Notes under the pieces: generated by a model
Databases searched by the model: none
What the model was told of the DNA's origin: nothing
Seen by the model: the letters and a program-made list of their open reading frames with translations, nothing else
DNA from: Nigerium massiliense
GTDB taxonomy: Bacteria > Actinomycetota > Actinomycetes > Propionibacteriales > Propionibacteriaceae
Assembly (NCBI RefSeq): GCF_000826085.1
Contig: NZ_CCYM01000002.1
Coordinates: 682,001 to 746,000, forward strand
Length of the DNA stretch: 64,000 nucleotides
Direction of reading: 5' to 3'
Part shown: piece by piece, positions 55,897-64,000 of the stretch
How positions within the stretch are numbered: the stretch's first letter is position 1
Layout: every line of letters starts with the position of its first letter
Position numbers and translations under genes: made by a program

Positions 55897-56720
55897 GGCC
55901 CAGCGCAGGCGGACGCGCCGTCAGCTACGTCGTGCTGAGCGTGCTCGCGGTGCTGTTCCTGTTGCCGTTCTACGTCATCGTCCGCAACGCGTTCTCCACC
56001 CAGCAGTGGATCACCGCCCCGCGCTGGCACTGGCTGCCGAACGTCTTCGACCTGCGCAACGTCGAGGCGATCATGAGCGACGAGAGCGTCCAACTCGGCC
56101 GCTCCCTGCTCAACTCCGCGATCGTGTCGGTGGTGCAGACGGGCGCCACCGTCGTGATCTCGATGATGGCCGGCTACGCGCTGGCCCGGTACAGCACCCG
56201 CGCGGCGAAGGCGATCCTGGGGCTGACGGTCTTCACCCTGATGGTGCCGACGACCGTGACGTTCGTGCCGATGTTCGTGATGGTCAGCTCGCTCGGCTGG
56301 ATCTCCACCTACCGAGGGCTGATCATCCCGGCGCTGTTCTCGGCGTTCGCCACCTACCTGTTCCGGACGGCCTTCGCCGACTTCCCCAAGGAGCTGGAGG
56401 AGTCGGCCTATCTGGACGGCGCGAACATCTGGTCGACGTTCTGGCGCATCGTGGTCCCGAACTCGCTGGGCATCATCGCCGCGGTCGGGACGATCACGTT
56501 CATCGGTTCGTGGAACGCGTTCCTGTGGCCGATGCTCATCGCCCAAGATCCCGAGATTCGGACGGTGCAGCTGACGCTCAGCCAGTTCATGACCAGCCAG
56601 GGCATCCGCTACCCCGCGATCTTCACGGGCGCGCTGATCGCGATCATCCCGACCCTGTTCGTCTTCCTGTTCCTGCAGCGCTGGCTCGTCCAAGGCGTCA
56701 CCCAGTCGGGACTGAAGTAG
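55893..56720 (+). CDS. Sugar ABC transporter permease (MalG/UgpE-type)
   Basis: A 275-residue permease with six helices. The EAA loop is EESAYLDGANIWSTFWRIVVPN, given here as EESAYLDGANIW and FWRIVVP. It starts on the ATGA overlap with the previous permease. It is convergent with the GH32 gene, which suggests a sucrose or fructan substrate for the importer, though the convergent layout also allows an unrelated sugar. Confidence 0.92.
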   Translation: MRPSAGGRAVSYVVLSVLAVLFLLPFYVIVRNAFSTQQWITAPRWHWLPNVFDLRNVEAIMSDESVQLGRSLLNSAIVSVVQTGATVVISMMAGYALARYSTRAAKAILGLTVFTLMVPTTVTFVPMFVMVSSLGWISTYRGLIIPALFSAFATYLFRTAFADFPKELEESAYLDGANIWSTFWRIVVPNSLGIIAAVGTITFIGSWNAFLWPMLIAQDPEIRTVQLTLSQFMTSQGIRYPAIFTGALIAIIPTLFVFLFLQRWLVQGVTQSGLK

Positions 56721-56778
56721 CCCTCCAGCACCCCCTGCGTCCCTCCACAACGGTGGGTGTGCACGGCCACCGCGAGTC

Positions 56779-58056
56779 TCAGCGGTCCGGGCGGTCCCAG
56801 ATCGTTTTGAGGCGGTGCACCCGTAGCGACGTGACGGCGACCGTCCCGGAGACCGAGCTCAGTGCGATGCCGCGAGGACCGTCGGCCGGAAAGCTCAGCG
56901 AGCTCACCGACTCGTCGCCGTCCCCGACGAAGACCTCGACCGAGCCGCGGTCGACCAGGATGCGCAAGCGGAGTCGGTCGCCGCCGCCGAAGGGCGCTGA
57001 GCGATAGCCGCGATCGCCCGGACCGGTGGTGCGCCGGTCAAGGCTGACGCGCCCGGCCAGGTCGTCGTAGGCCACGTAGGTGCACCGGCTTTCCGACGTC
57101 CGATGCACTTGGACGCCCACCTGCTCCGCCGTTGTCGCAGCGAGGTCAACTTCCAGCTCGATGTCGGCGGTCTCGGCATCGTCCCAGAGCACTCTGTCCT
57201 CGTTGACCCCCAGCACGAACGACCCGAAATCAGCGGTCTCGGTGCGAAGCGCTTCAACCTCCCGAATCGGGATGCTGATCAACCGGTTGTCGTCGGAGAG
57301 CCGCACCTCTCGCGGCACGGCCAGCTGGCCGCTCCAGCCGTCCTCGGCCTGGCTGGCCAGGGGAAGCACGAACCCCCCCATCCAACCGATCATGAGCCGT
57401 CGGCCGTCCGGGGCCTCGAAACCCTGGGTTGCGTAATAGTGGTGTCCCCAGTCGAGAGGGCGATAGTCGGTGAGCACCTCGAAGTCGCCGCCGGGCGCCC
57501 ACCTCCCCACAACGTAGCCGCCGTTGTGGCCGTTGCGCAGCGCATAACCGTGCTGCTTTGCCTGGGTCATCGGCCCGTAGGCGATCACCCAGCGGTCGCC
57601 GAACGGGATGAGGTCGGGGCACTCGACCATGAAGACGTTCGGGTCGGGGTCGCGGTACAGGACGCGGTCGAACTGCCACGTCCGAAGGTCAGTCGACGTG
57701 TAGAGCCAGACCTCGCCGCGCCCTTCGGCCGACGAGGCGCCGAAGACCATGTACCAGCCACCGTCTTGTCGCCACACCTTCGGGTCGCGGAAATGCTGCA
57801 GCTCCGGCGGCCCCTCGATGACGGGACCCTTCTTCTCGAAGGTCACTCCGTCCGTCGAGACGGCCATGCATTGCACCTGCAGGTTGCCCTCGGCGTCGTC
57901 AACGCCGTTGCGCCAGCGGTGGCCGGTGTAGAACACCACCAGGCGTCCCTCGTCGTCGACGACAGCGGAGCCAGACCACACGCCGTCCTTGTCCTCCTCG
58001 ATGCTGGGGGCGAGCGCGATCGGTTCCCGGCGCCAGGTGATCAGATCGGCACTAGA
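56779..58056 (-). pseudogene. GH32 beta-fructosidase, 3' (C-terminal) fragment interrupted by IS481-type element
   Basis: This fragment holds 425 residues of a GH32 enzyme (invertase/levanase type). It includes WSGSAVVDDEGRLVVFYTG, the FRDPKVW motif and VECPDL with the catalytic acid/base Glu, followed by the C-terminal beta-sandwich. The nucleophile motif is missing because it lies in the other fragment (62140-62349). The frame meets that fragment exactly once the element and one ACTAGA copy are removed. Translation from an internal GTG at 57981 is possible but would give an inactive protein. Confidence 0.93.
58051..58056. repeat. Target-site duplication, left copy (ACTAGA)
   Basis: Direct copy of 62134-62139, immediately outside the left terminal repeat of the element. 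The minus-strand transposase stop codon TAG (58052-58054) lies inside it. Confidence 0.95.
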
Positions 58057-59034
58057 TGTACCGACCGGGGACGTTGATCAATCGTGAGAAGGGCGGCTGA
58101 TTCCCGCAGGCCGTGTGGGGCCGGTGGTGGTTGTAGTGGTGCAGCCAGGCATCGAGGGCGTCTCGGCGTTCCTGCTCACTCGTGTAGCAGCGGGCGTAAG
58201 CCCATCCGTCGGCCAGCGTGCGATGAAAGCGTTCGACCTTGCCGTTGGTCTGCGGGCGGTATGGGCGCGTGAACTTCGGACGGATCGACAGTGCTTCGCA
58301 GGTGTCACGCCACAGGTATGACCGGTAGGCGCCGCCGTTGTCGGACAGAACTCGCTCGATGGTGACGCCGCGGTCGGCGACCAGTCGACGGCCCGGTGCA
58401 GGACGCCGGCGGCGGTGACGGCGGTCTCGTCGTCGTGGACTTCGGTGTAGGCGACGCGGGAGTGGTCGTCGATGACGGTGTGGACGAAGGCGTATCCGAG
58501 TTTCGGGTTGCGCCACTTGCTGCGGGGCTTGTCCGGGGTCGCGGCGCGGTTCTTCTCGCCCTGGCGGCGGCCGACGTAGCGCCAACCACCGCCATGAGGG
58601 ATGTTGCCGAGCTTCTTCACGTCCACGTGGACGAGCGCGCCGGGGTGGTCATGTTCGTAGCGCCGGATCGGTTCTCCGGTCGCACGGTCCACATAGGAGA
58701 GACGATTTAGGCGCCCGGCGACGAGGATTCGGTGCACGGTCGATGGCGCGATCCGCAGGCGGGCAGCCAGCTGGGTAGGACCTTCCCGTAACCGCATTCG
58801 CAGGCTGATGCATCGCTTCGTCGTCGCCTTGCTCGTCTTGTGCGGCGAGGATTTCGGACGCGAGGAACGGTCTTCCATCGGTTCGCCTGCACGGTAGCGA
58901 TCAACCCACCGCTTGACTGTGGGCCAGGAGACCTGGAAGCGGGCGGCGACTTCACTGATGGGCCAACCATCGTCGATGACGAGCTTGGCGACCTTGAGCC
59001 GATGGCGAGGTGTCAGGGCTGCGTTGGCGTGCAT
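58052..59034 (-). pseudogene. IS481-family transposase, frameshifted
   Basis: With one base restored near 58380 it is a transposase of about 327 residues. It has an N-terminal helix-turn-helix (ISEVAARFQVSWPTVKRWVDRY) and a DDE domain: HVDVKKLG (first Asp), VIDDHSR (second Asp), KVERFHRTL (Glu). The 5' frame runs into WSPTAASP where the 3' frame carries DRGVTIERVLSDN, as expected from a single-base deletion. Start ATG 59034 overlaps the MFS stop (TGATG). The stop codon comes from the target duplication. It is inactive in this copy unless the frameshift is a sequencing error. Confidence 0.88.
58057..58082 (+). repeat. Left terminal inverted repeat
   Basis: Begins TGTACCGACCGGGGACGTT and matches the reverse complement of 62108-62133 at 22 of 26 positions (mismatches at positions 6, 20, 23 and 24). 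TGT ends are usual for IS481. Confidence 0.93.
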
Positions 59035-60278
59035 CACTGGGCTCCTGACTCGACGGGCGTCGTCTCCGGCGTTCGGAGTTGCCCCAGGACGGCAAGGAGG
59101 ATCGCCGTGGCGAGCGGCACGAGGCCGGCGGCGATGAACAGGCTGCCGGTGTGGAGGTGTCGGCTGAGCAGTCCGGTGAGGGCGATGGACAGGGGCATGA
59201 AAGCGATGGAGATGAAGAAGTCGAGGCTGGCGATCCGGCCGAGCATCTCCAGCGGGACGTGTTCCTGCAGGACTGTGCCCCAGATGACCATTCCGATCCC
59301 GATGCACGCTCCGTAGAGCGCCAATCCGGCGCCGATGGCCCAGGGATTGCTGGTGATCGCGGGAACTGCCAGTGGCAGGCAGCCGAGTGTCCAGGCACCG
59401 ACCATCGCGTGCAGGAAGCGTGAGGGGGTGGGCCACGAGCCGGCGAGGAGGGAACCCGCCAGGCCGCCGATGCCCAGAGCTGCGATGACCGTTCCGTACA
59501 CAGCGGCACCGTTGTCGTGGCTTGAGCGGAGGAGGGCGGGCAGAAGGACTTCCAGCGGGCCGGTCACGACCAGGCCCATGGCGGCCGCGAACAGGACGCT
59601 GGAGCGGACCCAGCGCGTGCGCGCTACGTAGCCGAACCCGTCGAGCAGGTCCCGCAGTGGCGAGGGGGCCGGAGCCTCGGCTTCGGACTCGGCCGGACTG
59701 GCCGCCGGAAGGCGCAGGGCAGCGATGAGAGCGATCCCCAGCGCCCCGGCGATGAGGTACCCGCCCGCGGCGGGCATGCTCGCGCCGATGACGGCCCCGA
59801 CTGCGGCGGGGGCGAGGCTCTGTCCGACCAGCGGTCGGGTGGCGCCTTCGAGCCCGTTGACGGCCATCAGGTCGTCGCTGCCCACGAGGACGGGGACGAG
59901 CGCGGTGTAGGCCGGGAAAAAGAAGGCGGTCGAGGCCCCGATGATGAACGCGGACACCGCCAGTATCCAGAAGGTGACCATGCCGACGATCGCAGCGGTG
60001 GAGGTCGCTGTCGCGACGGCGAGGTTGAGCGTGAGGACGCCAACGATGACGGACTTCTTGGGGATCCGGTCGGCAAGTACCCCGGCAGGCAGAGACCCGG
60101 CGAGCAGACCGATGCCGCTCCACGCCACGACACCCGACAAGGTGGCCGGCGTTGCGCCCAGGTCTAGGGTCTGCACGGCCAGGTAGAGGGCCCAGGCACC
60201 CTGGGCGAAGACGGTCAGCACCATCGCAGCGAACAGCCGGCGGTAGGTGGGAAGGGTCAAAGGGCGAAGCGGGTTCAT
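59034..60278 (-). CDS. MFS efflux transporter (DHA3/Mef-like), element passenger
   Basis: A 414-residue MFS protein with twelve helices. It begins [20 protein letters not shown], and [20 protein letters not shown] is the loop 2-3 region of the DHA3 group that includes macrolide exporters. It lies between ABC-F and transposase genes with a four-base overlap upstream and a one-base overlap downstream, so all three are translated together. Drug range is unknown, but the company of an ABC-F protein points to macrolide-type or related antibiotics. Confidence 0.85.
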   Translation of the reverse strand: MNPLRPLTLPTYRRLFAAMVLTVFAQGAWALYLAVQTLDLGATPATLSGVVAWSGIGLLAGSLPAGVLADRIPKKSVIVGVLTLNLAVATATSTAAIVGMVTFWILAVSAFIIGASTAFFFPAYTALVPVLVGSDDLMAVNGLEGATRPLVGQSLAPAAVGAVIGASMPAAGGYLIAGALGIALIAALRLPAASPAESEAEAPAPSPLRDLLDGFGYVARTRWVRSSVLFAAAMGLVVTGPLEVLLPALLRSSHDNGAAVYGTVIAALGIGGLAGSLLAGSWPTPSRFLHAMVGAWTLGCLPLAVPAITSNPWAIGAGLALYGACIGIGMVIWGTVLQEHVPLEMLGRIASLDFFISIAFMPLSIALTGLLSRHLHTGSLFIAAGLVPLATAILLAVLGQLRTPETTPVESGAQ

Positions 60279-61927
60279 GCCAGGTCCTTGGGGTCGAGGC
60301 TCAGGTGGGGCCAGTCGGCGAGGTCGGCGAGCATCTGCCGGTCGTGCGTGGCGACGATCACGGCACAGGAAGTCCGCACGAGCTCGGTGGTGATGTCGTC
60401 GACGAGGCTCGACGACAGATGGTTGGTGGGTTCGTCCAGGAGCAGCAGGTCCGGGTCCATCGCCAGGCACATGGCCAGATGAAGGCGGCGTTGCTGCCCT
60501 TGCGACAGACGCCCCACGGGGGTGCGGGTTGCCGCAGGCTCGAGCAGCCCGAGCGATCCGAGGGACGGTGCCTGTGACCGGCGGACCTGCGTGGCCAGGT
60601 ACGTCTCGAAAACCACGTGGGCGGGGCGGGCGTCGTCCCAGTCCGGGACCTCCTGCGACAACAGGGCGACGCGCGCCCCCGGGTTCACCCTCAGCTGCCC
60701 CGCACTCGGGTCCAGCCGCCGACCGAGCAGCCCCAGCAGCGTGGACTTCCCCGCGCCGTTCGGCCCGGTGACCAGCAACCGGTCTCCACCACTGATGTCC
60801 ACGGACACCGGCACGGCCAAGCGGTCCATCACGGAGACCATGGCGGCGGTCACGATGCTCTGACCAGGGCGGGCCGACGATACGGGCCAGCCCAACCGCA
60901 GTGGCGGCGTCGGCACGTCGATCTCATGACGCTCCAGATCCTCGACGCGGCGGTTGAACGCCTGGACCACCCCGGCTGCGCGGGTGGCGCGTTGATGCTT
61001 GCCCGTGCCCTTGTCAGGTCGCCATCCGCCCTGTGACAGGCGGGAGCGCGCTTCGGCTGCAGCGCGCGTCAATTCTTGGTGCTGGGCGACCTGGTCAGCG
61101 TGGTCCTGCTCCCAGGCGGCTCGTTCTCGTTGCCGCCCTTCGCTCCATCCCTGATAGCCGCCCGAGTACACGCGGGGGCGGCCGTCGCGTGTCGGGTCGA
61201 GATCCAGGAAGCTGGTCGCCACGTCCCGCAACAGGGCGCGGTCATGGCTGACCAGGGCAAGGCCACCTGGGTGCTCGCGCAGGCGGTCGGTCAGGAACGA
61301 CAGGCCTGCACCGTCGAGGTGGTTGGTGGGTTCGTCCAACAGAAGCAGGTCTGGGGCCGAGCCGAGTGCCACGGCCAGGCGGACCCGGTACCGCTGGCCG
61401 ACCGACAAGGTCGACAGGAGGCGACCGCGGTCGCCGCATGCGTCCAGACCGGCCAGCGCGATGTCCACACGGCGTTCGGCATCCCACGCATCCAAGAGCG
61501 TGGCTGTCTCCAGCGCGGCCGAGTAGGCGTCGGCCGCGTCTTCTCCTGCCCCCAGCGCCGCGCTTGCGACGTCGAGGGCCTGCAGGGCGGCCCTGGATGG
61601 GGCCGTCGCCTCGGCGACGAGGTCGCCGACCGTCCGGTCGCCCTCGGTGAGCATGTCCTGCTTGACCAGGACGAGGGAACCCGCTCGGGTCACCACGCCT
61701 GAGTCGGGCGTCACGACTCCGGCCAGCACGTGGAGCAAGGTCGTCTTGCCCCGGCCGTTGTCTCCCACGATCGCCAGGCGTGAGCCGGCAGAGACCGTGA
61801 CGTCCACCCCGTTCAGGACATGTCTGTCCCCGAGGGTGACGTTGATGGATTCAGCGCGGAGGTGTGCGGCAGCGCCCTGAGGCGTTCCATTCCAAACACA
61901 CGACCGCGACGATTGCGTCGTTGGCAT
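60275..61927 (-). CDS. ABC-F ribosomal-protection-type ATPase, element passenger
   Basis: A 550-residue protein with two ABC domains and no membrane helices: Walker A GDNGRGKT and GPNGAGKS, signatures [12 protein letters not shown] and [12 protein letters not shown], and two [11 protein letters not shown]alker B segments. A basic linker ([21 protein letters not shown], in parts) lies between. Size and layout match actinomycete antibiotic-resistance ABC-F proteins such as TlrC, CarA and OleB (about 550). These release drugs from the ribosome. Start 61927; overlapped four bases with the MFS gene. Confidence 0.88.
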   Translation of the reverse strand: MPTTQSSRSCVWNGTPQGAAAHLRAESINVTLGDRHVLNGVDVTVSAGSRLAIVGDNGRGKTTLLHVLAGVVTPDSGVVTRAGSLVLVKQDMLTEGDRTVGDLVAEATAPSRAALQALDVASAALGAGEDAADAYSAALETATLLDAWDAERRVDIALAGLDACGDRGRLLSTLSVGQRYRVRLAVALGSAPDLLLLDEPTNHLDGAGLSFLTDRLREHPGGLALVSHDRALLRDVATSFLDLDPTRDGRPRVYSGGYQGWSEGRQRERAAWEQDHADQVAQHQELTRAAAEARSRLSQGGWRPDKGTGKHQRATRAAGVVQAFNRRVEDLERHEIDVPTPPLRLGWPVSSARPGQSIVTAAMVSVMDRLAVPVSVDISGGDRLLVTGPNGAGKSTLLGLLGRRLDPSAGQLRVNPGARVALLSQEVPDWDDARPAHVVFETYLATQVRRSQAPSLGSLGLLEPAATRTPVGRLSQGQQRRLHLAMCLAMDPDLLLLDEPTNHLSSSLVDDITTELVRTSCAVIVATHDRQMLADLADWPHLSLDPKDLA

Positions 61928-61951
61928 TGCGTACTCTCAGCTCGTCAAGGA

Positions 61952-61979
61952 GCCGGGCAACGCAAAGCGGCCGCCCGGC
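61952..61979 (-). promoter_or_regulatory. Hairpin in ABC-F leader
   Basis: Perfect 7-bp stem GCCGGGC / GCCCGGC with a 14-base loop, 25 bases upstream of the ABC-F start. It could take part in attenuation or translational control. Confidence 0.5.
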
Positions 61980-62026
61980 AGATGGCCAGGACGGCAGACG
62001 AGAGATCAGAAGGGGTCCCGCCGCCG

Positions 62027-62071
62027 TCAGCGGGCGGAACGCAGCTTCATCGAGGCAATGCCTGAGTACAT
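62027..62071 (-). CDS. Candidate 14-residue leader peptide
   Basis: ATG at 62071 encodes MYSGIASMKLRSAR followed by TGA. It lies 99 bases upstream of the ABC-F start. Downstream are a CCGCC/GGCGG fold overlapping its stop and the 61952-61979 hairpin. ABC-F and macrolide genes are often controlled by drug-stalled ribosomes on such leaders. It has no clear ribosome-binding site, so this is a candidate only. Confidence 0.35.
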   Translation of the reverse strand: MYSGIASMKLRSAR

Positions 62072-62107
62072 GCGTTCGAGGCTACACAGCCTGCGGACCG
62101 TCGGCGA

Positions 62108-62133
62108 ATCAATTAACGTCCCCGGTCAGTACA
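62108..62133 (-). repeat. Right terminal inverted repeat
   Basis: Read on the minus strand it begins TGTACTGACCGGGGACGTT, pairing with 58057-58082. It is the outer end upstream of the ABC-F leader. Confidence 0.93.
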
Positions 62134-62139
62134 ACTAGA
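62134..62139. repeat. Target-site duplication, right copy (ACTAGA)
   Basis: Matches 58051-58056 exactly and lies directly outside the right terminal repeat. Confidence 0.95.
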
Positions 62140-62349
62140 GACGTGCCCCCAGTGCATCGGGCCCCATTCGGCCTTGTCGGGGTAGTGTTGGAAGAAGACG
62201 TGATAGCGGCCCTGGAAGTAGCACAGGCCGTTCGGGTCGTTCATCCAGCCGGCGCGCGGGGCGATGTGGAACATCGGGTACCAGCGGTCCTTGCGGGTCA
62301 CCAAGAGGGCGTCGTTCGCCCGCTCAGCCCGGTTACGTGCGTCCATCAT
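62140..62349 (-). pseudogene. GH32 beta-fructosidase, 5' (N-terminal) fragment
   Basis: Seventy codons of the interrupted GH32 gene. The start 62349 has AGGAG six bases upstream. WMNDPNG with the nucleophile Asp38 is present, then [13 protein letters not shown] and [11 protein letters not shown], where the element enters. In the uninterrupted gene this continues as ADLITWRREP in the fragment at 58056. Full length would be 495 residues, normal for GH32. The gene follows the permease pseudogene by 17 bases. Confidence 0.93.
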
Positions 62350-62366
62350 GAGGGACTCCTCTCGAG

Positions 62367-63643
62367 TCAAGCGACCTTGGCGGGCGCGGGTACGAACGGG
62401 TCCCCCTCGACGTCTTGATGGTCTCGCTTCAGGACGAAGAACACCCACAGCAGCGAGACCAGTACGACGCCCGCGATCACCAGGAAGGTGGGCTGGTAGC
62501 CGATCTGGTCGCGCAGGGTACCGAGCGGGGCCGACAACACGACGTTGCCCAGTTGCGAGGCCAGGTTGAAGCCGACGAGGTAGAGGGTGGCCGAAAGCGC
62601 CGGGTTGAAGTGCAGGGTGAAGTACCGAAAAATCGGCAGCACGAACAGCGGCACCTCGAGCGCGTGCAGCATCTTGACCAGCGAGATCGCGACGGGGCCG
62701 TGCAGCATGCCGCAGCCAAAGATGCGGACGAACATCACCGTGGCGCCGAGCAGCAGCGTGTTGCGGACGTCGATGCGCCGCATGATCAGCGGGACCACGC
62801 CCATCATGGCCGCCTCAAGGAACACCTGCACTGAGTTGAGGATGCCGTAGGCGTTCTGGCCGTGCGAAGGAGTGTCGAACATGCTGACGTAGAAATCCGG
62901 GAACTTCTGCTGGTCGAAGACGGTGTAGAAGGTCCACGACAACAAGACGAACACGATCACCGCCCATACCTTGCGCGACTTCAGCAGCGCCACCATGTCG
63001 GCCACGCTCGGGGTGGTCGGCTTGGTCTGGCCGGGTTCTGGCGCCTCAGCTCGCTGCGGGTGCCAGAACAACTGGACGCAGAGCTGAAGGACGCCGAGTG
63101 CCGACCCGATCCAGAACAGCGCCAGCGGGTTGATCGGGAAGACGAATCCCGCCACCAGCGCCACGATCGCGTAACCGAAGGAGCCCCACATGCGGGCCTG
63201 GCCGAACTCGAAGTTGTTGCGCCTGCTAAGCCGCTCGACGAACGCCTCGAACAGGCCAACGGCACCCACAAACCCGGCCGCCAGGACGACGCCTCCGAGG
63301 ATCGCGCCGAGCATGAAGTTGTTCTCGAGCAAAGGCCGTAGACAAACGTGGTGAACGGACCGATCAGCGCCGCAATAGCGGCGAGGGTGATCGTGAGGTG
63401 GCGACGCAGGTCAAGCTTGTCCTGGATCGTGCCGTAAAGCAGCATGAGCACGAGCGTGAAGACGCCGTTGATGGAGTAGATGGTCTAGACCTGGGTGCCG
63501 TTCAGCATCAGGCCGCCCTCTTCGCTGGTGAGCCAGATCTGGAAGAACGACCACCAAATGCCCCACGACATGAAGAACAACATGATCGTGACGGACCCGT
63601 ACAGATAAGCCGGGTTCTTGACCGACTCTTTCAAACTCGCCAT
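62367..63643 (-). pseudogene. LacY/CscB-type oligosaccharide:H+ symporter, disrupted
   Basis: Reconstructed length is about 425 residues, as in sucrose or lactose permeases (LacY family). Start 63643 follows AAAGG and gives MASLKESVKNPAYLYGS. Codon 53 is TAG (63485-63487) within TQV-stop-TIYSING, where a sense codon is expected. A one-base deletion near 63334-63337 then shifts the frame between FVYG and LLENNF. Both lesions are internal, so no full protein can be made. It lies just upstream of the GH32 gene. Confidence 0.9.
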
Positions 63644-63684
63644 GGCCGAGACCTTTCATCGTTGAAGGGATCGCGCGCAGCCGG

Positions 63685-63706
63685 GCTGCTTAATCGCTTA
63701 AGCAGC
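63685..63706. promoter_or_regulatory. LacI-type operator O1
   Basis: Perfect dyad GCTGCTTAA-TCGC-TTAAGCAGC, 42 bases upstream of the permease start. LacI-family operators have this central-CG-like symmetric form. Confidence 0.75.
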
Positions 63707-63741
63707 AAGCTGACAACCCACCCCGAAGGAGCGCCAGAGGG

Positions 63742-63761
63742 CTGCTGAAACGGTTAAGCAG
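63742..63761. promoter_or_regulatory. LacI-type operator O2
   Basis: Imperfect dyad CTGCTGAAACGGTTAAGCAG, related to O1; centres are 56 bases apart. It overlaps the 3' end of the regulator gene. The pair could allow looping. Confidence 0.65.
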
Positions 63762-64000
63762 GACGCACGGATGTGCGCTCGATGAGCGGCATGGAAAGCA
63801 ACTGTTCACCGGGCGGCAGTGTGCGCTCGCCGCGGGACAGAGTCTCCAGGACACGGGTCGCCCCAAGACCGCCCATCTCGCGGTAAGGCAACCGCATGGT
63901 CGTCAGACCAGGACGGAGCATCCCGGCAAGTTGCTCGTCGTCGAACGACATCACCGACAGGTCGTCCGGGATGCGCAACCCCCGCTCCGCGGCCGCCTGG
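63754..64000 (-). CDS. LacI-family transcriptional regulator, C-terminal part
   Basis: The start lies beyond the window. The visible 81 residues are the end of a LacI/GalR effector domain: IPDDLSVMSFDDEQLAGMLRPGLTTMRLPYREMG (in parts) and VLETLSRGERTLP, ending LIERTSVRPA, the usual C-terminal pattern. It sits upstream of, and in line with, the permease and GH32 pseudogenes, with two related operators between, so it probably was their sucrose/fructan repressor. It appears intact in the visible part. Confidence 0.85.
   Translation of the reverse strand, partial: QAAAERGLRIPDDLSVMSFDDEQLAGMLRPGLTTMRLPYREMGGLGATRVLETLSRGERTLPPGEQLLSMPLIERTSVRPA

Larger units (their letters stand above)
58057..62133 (-). 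mobile_element. 4,077-bp IS481-type element with MFS and ABC-F passengers
   Basis: Bounded by imperfect inverted repeats (58057-58082 and 62108-62133, 22 of 26 matching, both starting TGTAC) and a 6-bp duplication. It is about four times the length of a plain IS481 element. Order on the minus strand: leader region (62107-61928), ABC-F gene, MFS gene, transposase gene, all same direction and overlapping. It fits the idea of a transporter IS carrying a resistance pair inside one transcript. It splits a GH32 gene. Confidence 0.93.

Noticed and set aside
58370..58390. Programmed frameshift in the transposase
   Set aside because: IS481 transposases are normally one frame and no slippery heptamer is visible at the shift, so a mutation (or sequencing error) is likelier.

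Overview
The window is high-GC actinobacterial DNA (roughly 70% G+C, short intergenic gaps, many 1-4 bp stop/start overlaps). The gene set fits a Propionibacteriaceae-like or related actinomycete, but the species cannot be named from sequence alone. At least eleven genes have a -10-like hexamer ending 6 or 7 nt before the start codon and no ribosome-binding site, which points to leaderless transcripts; this settled several starts.

Layout. 1-1019: end of a glutamine amidotransferase gene and a small thioesterase. 1151-5541: SorC-type regulator divergent from an FGGY kinase / class II aldolase / 2-hydroxyacid dehydrogenase operon. 5594-10466: two-component system, PAP2-like membrane protein and an ABC exporter. 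10540-19511: gluconate permease, M3 peptidase, Ser/Thr kinase, SUFU-like protein, phosphotransferase plus MFS exporter, methyltransferase. 19635-25360: ilvD and a thiamine block (thiE, thiM and an MFS transporter behind a TPP riboswitch; thiD divergent). 25385-28065: small membrane protein, pdxH, DUF2252.

28494-35824 is the most distinctive chromosomal locus: a five-gene overlapping operon with an A-T-membrane NRPS of the Pls (epsilon-poly-L-lysine synthase) architecture, a multi-pass acyltransferase-like protein, a BPL_N/amidotransferase-like protein, a dedicated 4'-phosphopantetheinyl transferase and a lipoprotein. It looks like a self-contained secreted isopeptide polymer pathway. 35882-45832: hypothetical gene, pyruvate carboxylase, a radical SAM/SPASM protein with a His-rich N-terminus and a palindromic operator, methyltransferase, GH65 phosphorylase, aminotransferase. 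45949-52759: transglutaminase / permuted ATP-grasp-alpha-E / transglutaminase locus. 52787-56720: flavin reductase, GNAT protein and a sugar ABC importer without its ATPase.

56779 to the end is a decayed sucrose/fructan operon (LacI regulator, permease, GH32 hydrolase). The permease carries a nonsense codon and a frameshift. The GH32 gene is split by a 4,077-bp IS481-type element (58057-62133, 26-bp imperfect terminal repeats, 6-bp ACTAGA duplication) whose passengers are an ABC-F protein and an MFS exporter, a pair resembling msr/mef or tlrC-type antibiotic resistance. The passenger genes overlap each other and the transposase gene like an operon, and the transposase itself is frameshifted. 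Removing the element and one duplication copy in silico restores the GH32 reading frame exactly.
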